A stretch of DNA of 64,000 bases. Source: Pohlia nutans. Its lineage: Eukaryota; Streptophyta; Bryopsida; Bryales; Mniaceae. Both the position numbers and the translations under genes were made by a program. How positions within the stretch are numbered: the stretch's first letter is position 1; each line of letters starts with the position of its first letter. The stretch spans positions 12,555,001 through 12,619,000 of the forward strand of contig CM040088.1 in the NCBI GenBank assembly GCA_022496805.1, in the 5' to 3' direction. This document shows, in pieces, positions 34,438-46,591 of the stretch. The notes beneath the pieces are model-generated. The model did not search any database. It saw only the letters and a list, made by a program, of their open reading frames with translations, and was not told where the DNA came from.

Positions 34438-37400
34438 CTAAGCATACGGATTCAACATGCCCTGAACTCCGACAGCTTCAGTGGAGTCGTGGGCTTCCAT
34501 AAGCATCCAATCCTCGACAGGGCCCTGTACAAACCGAAGGAACTCATCAGAAAGATGGCAAGTAGCATGCAATCTATCATATTGTGAAAAACATAATTCA
34601 GATGGGACAAAATTTTAAATCACCGGAATCAGTGAAAAACACTGCATGTGTTGGTCAAAAAACAACTAAATTTGGACAAAAGGAAGTTCACAATAGGACC
34701 TACTCAAAACTGCTTTAACCCCTAAAGGACCAAGTGTCCTAACTAGGACATTTAGAGAATCGGGTAGGTTCCGGTGAACACATTTTTAATCGAATTTTGA
34801 AGGAAATTTAATAGTAGATTCCCCAATGTGCCACGAAAATGGGGATTTTTTTTTTTTTGAATTCCGACACTGTATGTGAAAGTTACGAGGGGAAATGTGT
34901 TTTTTTCGGGAGAAAGGGCAGCGGGGCAGTAGAGAAATAGTTGAATTTTAGGGGGGGCATCAAGATGGGCGGTGTGTGGAAAATGGGGTGGACTGTAGGG
35001 GCAGAAGACCACCCCGTTTTCCAAGCTCATAAAAAAATTAAAAAATAATATTTTTTAAAAATTAAAAATTATTTTTTAAAAAAAATTAAAAAATTATTTT
35101 TTATTAAAAAAATTATTATTCTAAACTGAAAAGTATTATTTTAAATTTAAAATATTATTTTAAACTAAAAGTTCAATTTCATAATTAAAAATATTATTTA
35201 AAATTTTGAAAAATAAAATTATTTTGAAAAATAAAAAATAAATAAAAATTTGAAAATAAAAAATAAAAAATAAAAAACGTTCAATGAGGGACTGCCACGT
35301 GGCAGTGTACCTTGAAAGTTAGTGGGGTCATGAACATTGGAATGGGTTGGCACTTCAATTCCCTTCCTCCACCCTTTATTTCCCCCCTAACCCCCAAAAT
35401 TCTTAGAAAATGTGCTACATGTCTTCTAAAACTTGGAGATTTTTTTTTTTTTCAAATTTTTTTTCGCCATTTTGTAGAGGGTGGAATGCACTTGTGTTTC
35501 ACCGCTCGGATTTGTATTTTAAATAAAGAAAGTCGAAAATATTGCAATTCCAAAAACATAGTCTTTTTTGAACTTTTAAACCCCCAACAAGTGCAAGGTG
35601 TTATTCAACATCCTAAACATCTCCAAACGCAACGAAAATTGGTACACAACTAAGTAACATCATATAGAATGTGAAAGTGAAGTGCGACAAGTTTCGGTAG
35701 TGAGGTTTTTTTGATGTAGCTGTGGGCAAACGCATCTGAAATTTTCGGGCATATGTTTTTTTGGGGTGTTTTTTTACATCAAACGCAATTATCTTGCAAT
35801 CCGTGCGGTCAAAATGAACGAAATTTGTTGTGTATGTTTTTCAAATAGTTTAGGACAAGATCTTACGGTTAGAAGGTAAAAAATAACATTCTTTTGGATT
35901 TTTTGCATGGGGGAGTAAAAATGGCAGCATTGGAGTGTTTTTGGAGGAAAAACACTCCGGTCCTTTAGGGGTTAAAAGACATGAGGCTGGCTTCTTGGTC
36001 TTTTAGGGGTTACATAAACCAAATTCAGTGCACTTGACTACTTATGTCACAGAAAATGAGCCATGCCATAAGCAATTCCACTGCAACACGTAATCAAAAA
36101 TGTAATGAAGAACTCCAGGATGATCCACAATGCTTCGAAAATGAAACTGATTGCAAACAGGGAAGAGGTGCTCACTTTCCCATGCCTCAAGATCGTAGGA
36201 GTTACACCCGTCATATCGATGACTGTAGATGGATCAGCAAGCCGTTCACCTCCATCAATGACAAAATCAACGCCCTGAAGATTGCACAAGACACGAGCAT
36301 CACTCAACAAAGAAAGAATTCACTGGTAATACCGTTCATCATTCCAGAAGTAGTGCAACCTTCATAGAAGGACCCCAAATCCCCCAAATTCTGTCATAAT
36401 CAAATTTTCACAATAGCAAGAATCATTCTCAAACTGCCACCACTACTTGAATTTTCACCACCACTTAAAAAATGAGTACTGTACAATGAACAGTGAGGTC
36501 ACAATGATTTCCAACTCAGTGGAAAAAAAAATGAGAAAGCTGGGCACAGAAAATGATGTCAAAGATGCTGGAGAAAAGGCTAAAATGCTCTTTCCTAGTA
36601 TTCTATTCAGTCATTAAGGAATTGTGAACACAGAAAAGTTATTAGAAGTAGGAAAATGTACCTCCCTTCCCGCAGAGGCACCATAAGTATCAGCGATAAT
36701 AACTGGATCCAGCATCCATTCATCTGCCGACCGTTGTCGAACACTGCATAGCACAACCTTTAATAAGAAGCCTGGCATACAAGCCTACCATAAGAGGTCA
36801 ACATAATATGGGCTCAAGTTCCACGTATAAAGTTCAGTTGTGTCACCTGGTACAAAGCAATGGCTCGTCTAATCTTGCCAGTAGCGCAGCACAAATGGCA
36901 TCATCTGGCATCCGGACACCAACGCTTTTACGAGGTGCACAGCTTAATGCCGAGCTCCCACCAAATGTGGTGCAATGCTTCGGCATTTCCTTACTCGCAG
37001 TCAGAATAAACGTATACTGCATCCAGCAATGAATCAGAATTATTGTCCACATGGCTTAACCCCTAAGCGTCCACGGTGACCAGAATGGTCACCATGTTTT
37101 TTTAACAGTTTTGAGTAGGTCCTATTTGGACATCCTCTTGTTCAAACTTATTTGCTTTCTGACCAACACATGCAATGATCTTCACTAGTTCTAGTGATAT
37201 AAAATTTGGTCCCATCTGAATTTTATTTTTCACAATATGATCAGTTGAATTTGTCATTTTAAAACTGTGAATCCTTGTTTAAAACCACAATAGAGCAAGA
37301 CACAAAACACTATTCTCCCCTACACCAAACATTCTTTGCGGACAAGATGAGAAACATTTGAGCAAAGTTATGCAAACGTACAGGTCCCGGGAGGCACTGT

Positions 37401-38793
37401 CGAGCAGCTCGGAAAACATTCGTCTGGCCATGACTGTTGCCACGGGGAAACCCTAGTGTGTATTTGTCCACATCTTGAAATGACCTACATAGGATACTCA
37501 ATGGCTGGCAATAGTTTTCTATTAGTAAAGAATCCAAGAGCATCGGCACAAAAACTGTCTAAACATGTAGCTTCACGAAGACACTAAAGAAACAATCAGT
37601 CCAGTTTTGAAAATCCTGACCTTGACGCTAGATTACATTTAGCACCAAGAAGCCGACATTAGGTCTTACGTTTAATGTAACAGTTTTGAGTAGGTCATGA
37701 GGGGACTTTCTTTTGTTCTTTTTTCGACCAACACATGCAATTCTCTTTGGTGATAGAAAAGTTGGCCCCATCTGAATTTTTTTTATATATATATATATAT
37801 ATATATCAATCAAATTGCGATGTGACCAATTTGAACTTGAAAACCAGAATCATGTAACCACTGCAAAGAGGAAATTTCGTTGCATACCTTCATGGGATCC
37901 ATGTTCTTGATCCTGCAAAACATCGAAAAGTTATTAACATGGAGCACAAGGCAGAGCTGAGACGCCGAGAAACTTTGCAACAAAAATGGAGACAAAGACG
38001 GATACAGGTGAAATCAACAAAACAGTGAGATGGACATGCACCTATACAAGCGGTCGATGGCCTGCCGATTCTTGAGATCGCAAACAATGGCGTATCTGCA
38101 TGAACTAGCTTCGAATCAAAAGCAATGCACATGGCAATGCCACACAAATCATGGCCAAGGGACATTGCACAAAGGCTCTGCAAATGAAGCAATGGAGCAA
38201 CAAGTTACAGCCGAAGAAGGACGTACACAGTGTCTGTGGGAATGATACCAACAGCGCCCGATTGAATGAGTTCAACAATGGGATCCAAGCGCCACACATC
38301 CGAGCCAGACGGGTCAAGTTGCAGCAACTGAACCTGAGAGTTCTGCGACCAAGAAAAACAGCACGCCAATGGCGTGGCATCGACATTGAGAGCATTTGCT
38401 TGTAATGGGTAAACTCACAGTACGAGCTTTTGCTTACAAAAAGAGTGAGGCTTGAGAACCAACCAAGCTAAAAAGTGGAGTACACATAATCATCGTCTTC
38501 AAGAATATCTTTTGTGGAGACTGTGTTTGGGTATTCAATGAGATTAATGGATAGTAGAATATCAATTTCATTTGTAACATCATCTTGTTGCTTTTGTGTA
38601 ATAAGTTTACGCTTTTGTAGACGTTTACATGCGTAATTCTCTTTTGAGGTGGCTTTTGTACCTTGCCGGAGCCAGGGGAAGAGTATTTGAGGCGCTTGGG
38701 ACTGCGCTTGGCACCGGCGTGGACAGCGACCAAGCGATGTTGCGATGGCGTGGGGCGCAGGGCAGGGCAGGGGCAGCAAGTGAAGGCCGCCAT
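34438..38793 (-). CDS. YciO/YrdC (Sua5-like) domain protein, likely plastid
   Basis: Nine exons join in frame to 292 residues: 38793-38662, 38333-38227, 38095-38042, 37912-37888, 37504-37382, 37016-36847, 36743-36662, 36274-36176 and 34524-34438. The N-terminus (MAAFTCCPCPALRP) is Cys/Pro/Arg-rich and acid-free, a likely plastid transit peptide. Core motifs follow in family order: SGAVGIIPTDTVYAIVCDL, KNMDPMKPLSILCRSF, CLPGPYTFILTASKEMP, KSVGVRMPDD, LDEPLLCTSV, then VDFVIDGG and DPSTVIDMTG. LPGPYTFIL, VGVRMP and PSTVIDMT place it nearer bacterial YciO than canonical Sua5. Relatives bind nucleotide or RNA and some make threonylcarbamoyl-AMP for tRNA modification; whether this one does is not shown. 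Intron 8 (1.65 kb) holds a 1261-bp TTAA element. Confidence 0.88.
34715..35975. mobile_element. piggyBac-like element, 1.26 kb
   Basis: TTAA (34715-34718) then CCCCTAAAGGACC, and GGTCCTTTAGGGG then TTAA (35972-35975): a perfect 13-bp terminal inverted repeat. The body has a very AT-rich centre (35030-35280) and no transposase frame. It lies in the last intron of the YciO-like gene and is next to a fragment of family B (about 34600-34714). Confidence 0.85.
37056..37283. mobile_element. piggyBac-like MITE fragment, family B left end
   Basis: TTAA CCCCTAAGCGTCC begins at 37056, followed by the palindrome ggtgaccagaatggtcacc. The body is shared with 22780-22952 and with 37680-37860. The right end is truncated after gaatccttg. 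It lies in intron 5 of the YciO-like gene. Confidence 0.7.
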
Positions 38794-39904
38794 GGCTGGC
38801 CGAGGACCAAACTATTCCGATTGCTTCAGCTGCAGAGATCAAGACAAATGTCGTCGTTCAACCCTAATTGTCAACCCTTGTAAACCTAAAAAACCTCACG
38901 AGACACGGTAATTAATGCGATTCTTACAGGAGGATGACAAACGCTAGAACGGAATCTCGACACTCGCGGCGCTGGTCCATTCTATTTCATACCTTCCAGC
39001 CAACACAAAGAGAAGAATCAGTTTTGCAATGACAATATTTTCAAGTACTCAGCACACCGGATGAATACCAATGGCGTTACCGATTGTGCGTATTGACGAG
39101 CACTTCCAGTGCAGTGATCACTCTCATGGTTTGCGCATTTCTACTTTCAAATCGTCATCAACGAGGCTACTCATTCAAGGTCATTCAAAGTCTCTGGAAA
39201 TTACTTACACCTGTTGGTTGTATCATTTCCATTTACACATTCGTGCTTGCAATGATATATATCTTCAGTGATTGCCATTCGTTATCATTCCGATCTCTCC
39301 ATACCCTAACCCTGGCTATGGCAAATCAGAAAGAAAAGCAAACTCAATTCTCACACGCACTGACCTCGATCCGCAGTAGAAGCGATTTGGTAGAGCCAGT
39401 GGTTAGAGAGGCCGGAAGCAGCACAGGAAGAACACACATGCCGCCCGCGTCCGTCGCACACCGCGCACCTACTTAACGGTGACCCTGTGAACACGCCGCC
39501 TGCACGCACGCCCCAAACATTCAGCAGGAATTTGCAGGTCTACACAACCAACGCCCTTTCGATGATCAAAACCTGAGCGACATTGAGTTCTTACTCTCTG
39601 CCACACAGATTGATTGCCACTCACCTTGTTTCCCACGCCCCTTGCAACGGCAACAGAGCTGCCACACGCACACAGTCACGAATTCAGCTCGTGCACTAAC
39701 AATCCCCTCCCAAAACAAAACAAGGATACAGCAACAATGGCAAATTCTTCGAGGAGACTGCGTACATTGTTTCCCACGCCGAGGCAGAGCGGGCATTTGC
39801 GTGGCTTCTGCGAGCAAGGCAGGACAGGCGTGAGGCGCAGGGAGTAATTAAACAGCAGAATTAATGAAAGCGCGTGCGTGGTGTAGGTCGTGATGGGTAC
39901 CAAC
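38794..39904. other. 5' region of YciO-like gene, no clear second gene
   Basis: The sequence is less AT-rich than average and has open frames on both strands, none with domain character. It probably contains the promoter and leader of the YciO-like gene. Confidence 0.4.
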
Positions 39905-40033
39905 CAGCAGGCGGCGAGAGGATTTGGCAATGTGGGGGACGGCGACGGGGAGGATGAGGATGGCGACCGACACGACAGCGCCCACCCACGCAGGCCCCAC
40001 GACGGTGATGTGCCCGTGCGCCCCCGGAGGCAT
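39905..40033 (-). CDS. Candidate first exon of a small membrane protein
   Basis: An ATG at 40033 opens 43 codons (MPPGAHGHITVVGP) containing a strongly hydrophobic helix (AVVSVAILILPVAVPHIA) followed by a positive KSSRR. It ends at a reasonable donor (CTGCTG|GTTGGT). The sequence here is GC-rich against AT-rich flanks, as coding exons in this window are. I could not place a second exon downstream. Confidence 0.35.
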
Positions 40034-40584
40034 GGAGCAGCCCAGCAGCAATGGCAATGGAGCTGAATTCACTGCGACCCACCCACAGTGACGCTGAGGA
40101 AATGAAAATTGCAAGTGCTCACCACACTGTCTGAACAGCTTCGATCTGTTACCTTGAGAAAACACTGTCCGTCACTTGGCGACCGAGATTGATTGCAATC
40201 CCCGCAAAGACTGACGAGGTAAAGGCGAAAACGCACCGGAAGGAAGGAAGGCGAGGCTGGAAAGACCAGTTTGCGAGCTTGATCGAGCGGGGAATTGCGG
40301 TGAGGCGGACTGGCGATGGCGGGGAGCTCCGAGAGAGAGCAACAATCGAGCATCAAGGATCATGATGAGCGGCGAGTGACAAGTAATGGGAGGCATGGCT
40401 ACCTGGCATGGCTTGAATGGATGGGAGCACGCCAATTGTCTTATCATTATCTCCCTTTTCTCCTCTCATCATCAAGGCGGCTCACTTGATCATGGCTAAC
40501 TTAGAGCCAGGTTCCATGGTTATGAGAAGTTGTCCATGGAAGTAGGCAAGAAGAGGGGATAAGTGGAACTTGGATTTGTCTCAT

Positions 40585-40730
40585 CACTACAAGGAGAAGG
40601 CGTCGCTTTTCACTTGGTAGATGAATGAGACAGCGCCACTTCGCACTCAGTCAAAACTTAGCGAGTGCGATTCGTCACGTAGAACAAGTGTGTACAGTGC
40701 TTTGAGTAAGAAGCGACGCCTTTGCTAGTA
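40585..40730. mobile_element. Degenerate CACTA-like mini-element
   Basis: CACTACAAGGAGAAGGCGTC at the left and GACGCCTTTGCTAGTA at the right share aaggcgtcgctt in inverted orientation. The right terminus has decayed from TAGTG to TAGTA and the flanking triplets do not match. Confidence 0.5.
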
Positions 40731-41879
40731 AAGTAGGATGTCCTAAAACCACCACCTCCCCCAATTATGACATGTAGACCTTTCTTGGGGCCACCACAGT
40801 TGAGACTCAAAACCACCAATTTCACTATTCAAGTAGACCAATGGCACGCCAAGCATTGCGAAGAAATAGTTGGTGGTTTTGGGTATCATTATGCGTGAAA
40901 GTTAGTACCACATGGTGTGGACATGGGGAAACCTAGAGGTTTGATTTAGGTCACAGGTTACTTTCCACTTTGGAATTTTGTATAAAATTGACAAATACGA
41001 ATTAGATGTTGCAAACTTTTGCAATCCTCATCAAAACCTATTTCGAATGCGGTTATATATATTTTTTGAATCTAGCACTGCCAAAAATAGGCCAGATTGC
41101 TTAAGTTGGTGGTTTTAGGACAATCAACCTTAGTGCATACCCGGCCATGAAGTTGTGTAAGCTCTATGGACTTGCTTGAGATGAAACATGAACAAATTTG
41201 ATTGGTTTGGGAGAAATTGCCATGAAGTTTTAGGCTTCGGAACCTCCATATATACTTCATAACAACTTTTCCACCCTTTTTTTCTCAAAAGTTCACTTGA
41301 AATGTGGAACTTGGTCCCCCAAAGTTCCTAAAAACTTGTCTTTTAGTAAGACACTTCTCTCACGGAACTTCACTCTTAGTTGTATGGAATACAATTTGTT
41401 ACATTTACTACACTAAATGGGCTATTTAGTGTTTATGACACTATTTCTCAACACGGACACTACAGTATTTATTTTTCTCAAGATATAGCGTCCCTATAAA
41501 ATTTTAAATGATAAAAACTTCAAATAAACCTTATATATGTAATGTTTCAATGACAAATAGCAACTTTTATAATAACACATGGCATGCCGCCTCATGTCAC
41601 TTTCATCACCTGGAAGGAACATGACACTCTCAATAAAAGTGGCAATGACAAGTGGCAAATTCCTCTGTATTTTAGGGACACTTAAACCCTAAGACCCTAA
41701 ACCATTGACATGTCAACTCGCATCTAGAATCCGATCTTCACACTGAACCCTGTCATCCTCGATCTCAGATGCAATTCCTATTGCCGCAAAACCGTCAATA
41801 CCGTCCGTTACAAACGAACCATCTTTGAAAATATAATAAATCCAACCGTACATATGTGATCTTTACATTGACATTAGAG
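40731..41879. other. Intergenic sequence
   Basis: No gene is visible. Phrases such as gtggttttagga recur, but I could not bound a repeat. Confidence 0.45.
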
Positions 41880-42200
41880 TTAACCCCTAAATGACAGAGG
41901 AGGTAAGGGCAAAACTTATGTGTTATAAAATGTTACTTTTGCAACTTTGATGAAGTTTGGTTCAAAAGAGAAAATGAGAAGCATGATGTTTAGTAATTAT
42001 AAATACGGTCAACTTCCAAAAACAATTTTAGATACTCATTTAATGAATTTACAAGCATTTACCATTTAATATTCACCAAAATTACAATTTTTATTTTTAA
42101 AATTTGAAATTTGGTGTGATTGGTTAAAACTAAATTTTCTATTCTAAAATTAAAAAGGCAAAATTTTCAAAGGAGAGAACATCATCACTTTCCCAAAATA
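41880..42200. mobile_element. piggyBac-like MITE fragment, family E
   Basis: TTAA CCCCTAAATGACAGAGG at 41880 and the following 320 bp match 29986-30300. The other end is missing, so this copy is truncated. Confidence 0.75.
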
Positions 42201-42812
42201 TGATCTCTAAATTAATTAAATGATGTATTTCATCATTTCACTAGAAACTATAACTTGCACTACATTGAGGGTTTCTCTGTTGTATCATTTGAGTATGCTT
42301 TGGTTGCCTTACATCATCTCCACTCCATTTTGCAAAATGAAGATGAAATAAATACCATAAAAAATATAGATTTAGACATTGGATGATTGGAATACTAGGT
42401 TGGTTCTTGCTAGGGCTCAACACGACCATTCCATTGGGGGAATTGGCTTGGGGTGTGTGCATGCACTACTATGTGTTATGATTGAAACATTGCAAGCATA
42501 AAAAAAACATACCATCCTTAATTATTTTAGATCCCTACAAACTTAGTATAAAGTTTGTTGTTGATTCATCAAATTTGCAATAAATTGTATGATAATATTT
42601 GAGTTATTTGACAATTGATATGCGGCAAGTTGGATGCAAGCCTATTGTGGAGAAAAATTGTTGTTTTAAAAGAGTCTAATCTTCTAGGGTTGTTATTAAG
42701 GTTAGTTTGGATCACTTTAGGTCAAGGAGTTGAGTTTAATCACTAAGAGAAATACATCCATCATGCACATCTGAACTACCATACTGATTTCTACATACAG
42801 ATTTCTTCGTAC

Positions 42813-43430
42813 AATAAGGTTGCACTGTGACTTAACCCAATAAGGTTGCACTGTGACTTAACCCCTACACGTCTAGAAAGTGAACGATGTACAGTACAAA
42901 ATCCAACACACTTTTCTCATCCGTCATTGACTTTGGCAGTGTAGATTTTTTTATTATATATTTTATGGGAAGTTAGCTTCATGCATGTGTGATCGGATTA
43001 GAAAGGGGATGATTTGTGAAATTTTTATGCCTCATTTCATGTTGCAGTGATTCACCCAAAATTTCGAAGATTTGAGTGTAAAAGTGCTCTTAAAAAAGTC
43101 AAGTCATAAAATTAAGCAATCAAAAAATCTCCAAAAATCACTACACTTAGAGTATTACATTTCAACCAATCACAACAAATTTCATGTACAAATTGTCAAT
43201 ATCTTATTCGTAATCAATTTACAAAACAATTTTCAAATTGAAGTTTCAAAATTTATACAAAAATATTGGTGACATCAATCATAGATCTAACTGTATGGAT
43301 AAAATCAAAAATTCATAATGTACAACTTTTATTCATATATCAAGTTCAAAATATCCCTCTTAGTTACATTTTATAAGACATCTTTGAAATTCTCCAATTC
43401 TAGAGAGGGGTGAGGATGTTTAGGGGTTAA
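42813..43430. mobile_element. piggyBac-like MITE, family C, with duplicated border
   Basis: The element runs from TTAA at 42858-42861 (then CCCCTACACG) to ...TTTAGGGG TTAA (43427-43430). It is 573 bp and homologous to 32172-32748. A 26-bp tandem duplication (aataaggttgcactgtgact and six more bases) covers its left border, so TTAACCC occurs twice. The duplication therefore followed the insertion. Confidence 0.85.
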
Positions 43431-44046
43431 GAAAACCATTCACCATTCTGAATGTGAATGGAATTTTATTGGACCATCCTACCACATGCCATAAAAAGCA
43501 CAACAATCGATCAAAAAGTAGAATACCATGATAAAGCGACTCTGCAATCCAAAGCGCCAACAACTTCCTCAATGCTAGGTTCCATTGCAACAAACGGAAC
43601 TTTTGAATGTCAATCTGGTGACCTGCATTACATACAACCACTTAAGATCAGAACATACACCACAGATTGAGCTTCTTCATCTTTGAGGGATGGACTTTAG
43701 AAGCTGACCATAGATTAGAAGATCCATGGCTGGTTTAAACTATAGAGGACCCAGAGGAGCAAACCCAACATACTATAGGGTTTCTTCCCTCCGAGCCCAA
43801 TGCTTTGAAGTTTGAAGACCCTCATAACTCACCAACCTTATGGAGTGGGTAGAATTTGTGAAAAGGCGTTAGAACATGCATAAAACACTTATAAAAAAGA
43901 ATCTCCTAGGGGTAGATCTCATTGACCCTTGGTATTTATAAATACACTAGGATTCTTCAACGCCCTATATTCAATACCCTGTAGAACGCTAGGGTGTCCT
44001 CTGTACTACTCCTGTCCCAAATCCATAAACGGACCGGATTCAAGAG
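43431..44046. other. Intergenic sequence
   Basis: No gene is seen; the short frames on both strands near 43420-43670 have no domain character. Confidence 0.45.
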
Positions 44047-44359
44047 CAGTCCTCCCGTTCAATGGCTAATTTTAGCCAAGTTGCTACATAAAATATGGCT
44101 GGCTAACTGATGCGAAGGATTTTTGAAAAAAAGAGAGAATAATAGCCAGATTTCCTACATGGAGTCAAGATGTGTAGCCTCTTTATACCTAGGTATCACC
44201 CAGGTATTGCCTAAGTAATACCTACGTAGCAAATGTGTATTACCCTGATATTACCTATATATTAATATGAAAAGAGCATCCAAGGAGCCTGGATCGCTCT
44301 TCAAGCCATGGAAAAGTAGCAAAAATGCTAAACTGTCTACTGAAAAAAAAAATTCACTG
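44047..44359. mobile_element. hAT-type MITE, family H, copy 2
   Basis: The element begins CAGTCCTCCC and ends ...AATTCACTG. It is the reverse-orientation homologue of the 296-bp element in the MOT1-like gene; both contain ctaattttagcc, tagcatttttgctac in inverted form, and gtattaccctgatattacct or its complement. The flanking octamers TTCAAGAG and TTCTCGTG agree at five of eight positions, so the duplication has decayed. Confidence 0.75.
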
Positions 44360-44467
44360 TTCTCGTGTACCTTGAAGAAGCTGCTGTCAGACGAGGCACT
44401 GACAGATGGCATGGGAATCCGAAAGGAAAGAAATTGCAATCTCTTCGATGCCATCGTCTACTCGGTA

Positions 44468-45168
44468 CTATCTTCGGCCTTTAGGAACAAGCTTCCCATT
44501 CGCATCCTCCTCTAGGTAGAAAAACGGATCTTTTGGTTCTTCCCTGATGGACAAACATGGACATAATAACTCAGAGACAAGAAGATTTTTCAATGACTAA
44601 ATTCACTAGGAAGTGAAAGAAAAAGAGGCCATCTGTATCTCAAGAGCCATACCCTGGTTTTGATTTGTAGCACCTCCAAAACAATTTCGCTGGACCAGGC
44701 AGATTCTTCCTTGGATCTCCTTCAAATAATGCCTGAAACACAGTAATTCACTCACATACGGCGTGTCAGATTCACAGCCTCTATATAAGCAAGTCAGAAA
44801 TGAACATTTATCCATTGCATCATCAATTTCTCTACCGCAACACAATTCCGCAATTCTGGTTTAGGGTGGAAACTGAACATCGGAAGAGCGACACAATGGC
44901 ATTTGAGCTAAACGAAGCTCCTCTTGCTAAACGAAAACCCTCAACTACTCAAAGAAGAAAGGAAACGTCGAAACTATAAGAGGCGTCTGCATACACATAC
45001 GAAGAATGCAAAATTGTATGATGATCAGCATCGAACCTGCACAAAATCTTCTAGGCGATCGTTACAACGGTGTGGACGAGGTCCACGATCCTCCTCGACA
45101 ATGGTGACTTGTTGTTGTTGTTCCTTCACCGATGCCGGGAGATTGTGAAGCTCCTGAGTGCGCTCCAT
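44468..45168 (-). CDS. Conserved-looking 95-residue protein, unknown family
   Basis: Three exons join perfectly in frame: 45168-45037, 44732-44653 and 44543-44468. The product starts MERTQELHNLPASVKEQQQQ, has an acidic middle (VEEDRGPRPH) and CNDRLEDFVQ, then LFEGDPRKNLPGPAKLFWRC, and ends FFYLEEDANGKLVPKGRR. All splice sites fit (CAG|GTTCGA, CAG|GCATTA, CCAGG|GTATGG, CAG|GGAAGA). No targeting peptide or membrane segment is evident, so a soluble cytosolic or nuclear protein is likely. Functionally unassigned. A TATATATAG about 225 bp upstream (near 45395) could be its promoter element. It is divergent to the ATP synthase e locus. Confidence 0.6.
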
Positions 45169-45737
45169 AGCCGAAAGTAAAGATAGTCCTTCCTACGGAT
45201 GGGGCAAGGAAGAGCAAAGCCAAGCGACGCGACAGAACGTTTCGAGCCCTAATTCTGGAACCCTAATTCTTGCCGAGGAGTCTCCACCACTTTGTCACAT
45301 TTTGAAATCACGTGTCCGATTGGTAATGAATTCCCTCACACACCAAACCCAAGAAACCAGTGCTCACCTATTCTAAGTCATACAGGCATAGATGCCCTAT
45401 ATATATGAAACCCTAAACCTCGAAAGTATTGAGACAATGAAGATGCTGCCATAGACGAATCCAACGGAAACAGCAGATATCCTAGCCACCTGCAAAGAAA
45501 GAGAAATGAAGAGGAGGTGATTAGGGATTATTTCATCGTTATTCTTAATTTGCATCCTACTATAGTCTAATCTTCATAATATGACAACTTTGGTAACGCA
45601 ATATTTCTATTTTAAAACTCTCTCAATAACATGACTATGACAATAAGGCAACACTTTTTTTTCCTCCCAAAACAACCTTTCTAGCTCAAAAATTCTTTAA
45701 AAATGCAGCAAAGAAAAGAAAATGTTGTTGCATTAGA

Positions 45738-45900
45738 AGACTGACAAGGTCCAAGGTGCTGGAATAAAAACCTCCAGCCACAGCTGCCGGCACGTCGTTG
45801 CGAGTACAGCAGAGGGAGGCCGGGGAGGCAAAAGCAGCAGACGCAGACGACAATGGCAGCACAGATTTACAACTTTGCGAGGAAGACGATGCCAACACAG
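45738..45900 (-). pseudogene. Inverted, start-less copy of ATP synthase subunit e exon 1
   Basis: Read on the minus strand, this segment parallels 46131-46265: the 5' leader (cgtcttcctcgcaaag, ctgcgtctgctgc) and then the coding start. The ATG has become GTG (first base 45781) and the peptide would read AGGFYSSTLDLV against AGGPYSGTSTLALV in the intact gene. No exon 2 follows. It is a head-to-head partial duplication that has lost its start codon and downstream exons. Confidence 0.7.
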
Positions 45901-46216
45901 ACTCTTGACGTGGGGTTTAGGGTTCAATGGAATCCCGGTGACAATGAAAATCGCGGGTCCCTTGTGAACGTTGGAAACTGAAATTTGGGAACTTTGGGAA
46001 CTGCCCATCGTAACCAACGGTGATCCAAGCGCAGCTGGATCGGACGGCTAGGAGGGCCCGTGGCCTTCTCCAAGCTATTTCGGATTCCATGCCAGGGGTT
46101 TCCAAGCGAGCTCATCGTCGTCCTCGCAAATCTGCCGTCGTCGTCTGTGTCTGCCCAGCCTCTGTGTTTGCTGCCGACCCAGCCTCTGCTCACCTCGCAA
46201 CAACTTGCCAGCAGCG

Positions 46217-46591
46217 ATGGCGGGGGGTCCCTATTCCGGCACCAGCACCTTGGCCCTTGTCAGTCTCGTATCCCAACCGCTTTTCCTTCCTTTCTCTTTG
46301 CTGTCTTTGCCTCTCCTACTCACCCCTCTCTTTCTTTGCAGGTGGCCAGGATATCTGCTGTTTCTGTTGGCGTCGTCTACGGCAGCATGAAGCTCGCCTA
46401 CCTCAAGGTTTATTTCCTTTCCTTTCTTATCTCATCACTTTTGAGGGTTAGGGTTTCGCATTTTTAGTTCTTCGCGATTAGGGTTTCTTATTTGTTGTTT
46501 GTGTGGTCGAGTTTGAGGAAATTCATTCCAGATCGGTCTAAGTGAGATTCATTTTCTGCAGGCGAGAGCTCCGGCCCCAGTTAAGCACTAG
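46217..46591 (+). CDS. Mitochondrial ATP synthase subunit e
   Basis: Exons 46217-46258, 46342-46407 and 46562-46591 join to 45 residues: MAGGPYSGTSTLALV, then ARISAVSVGVVYGSMKLAYL and a short basic tail ending VKH. The PYSGTSTLALVAR start, one transmembrane helix with the GxxxG-like GVVYGS motif, and the LK exit match plant subunit e. That subunit sits in the inner-membrane Fo sector and supports dimerisation of ATP synthase. Land-plant proteins are usually a little longer in the basic tail, so an alternative last exon is possible. The 5' leader is duplicated in inverted form at 45738-45900. Confidence 0.75.
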
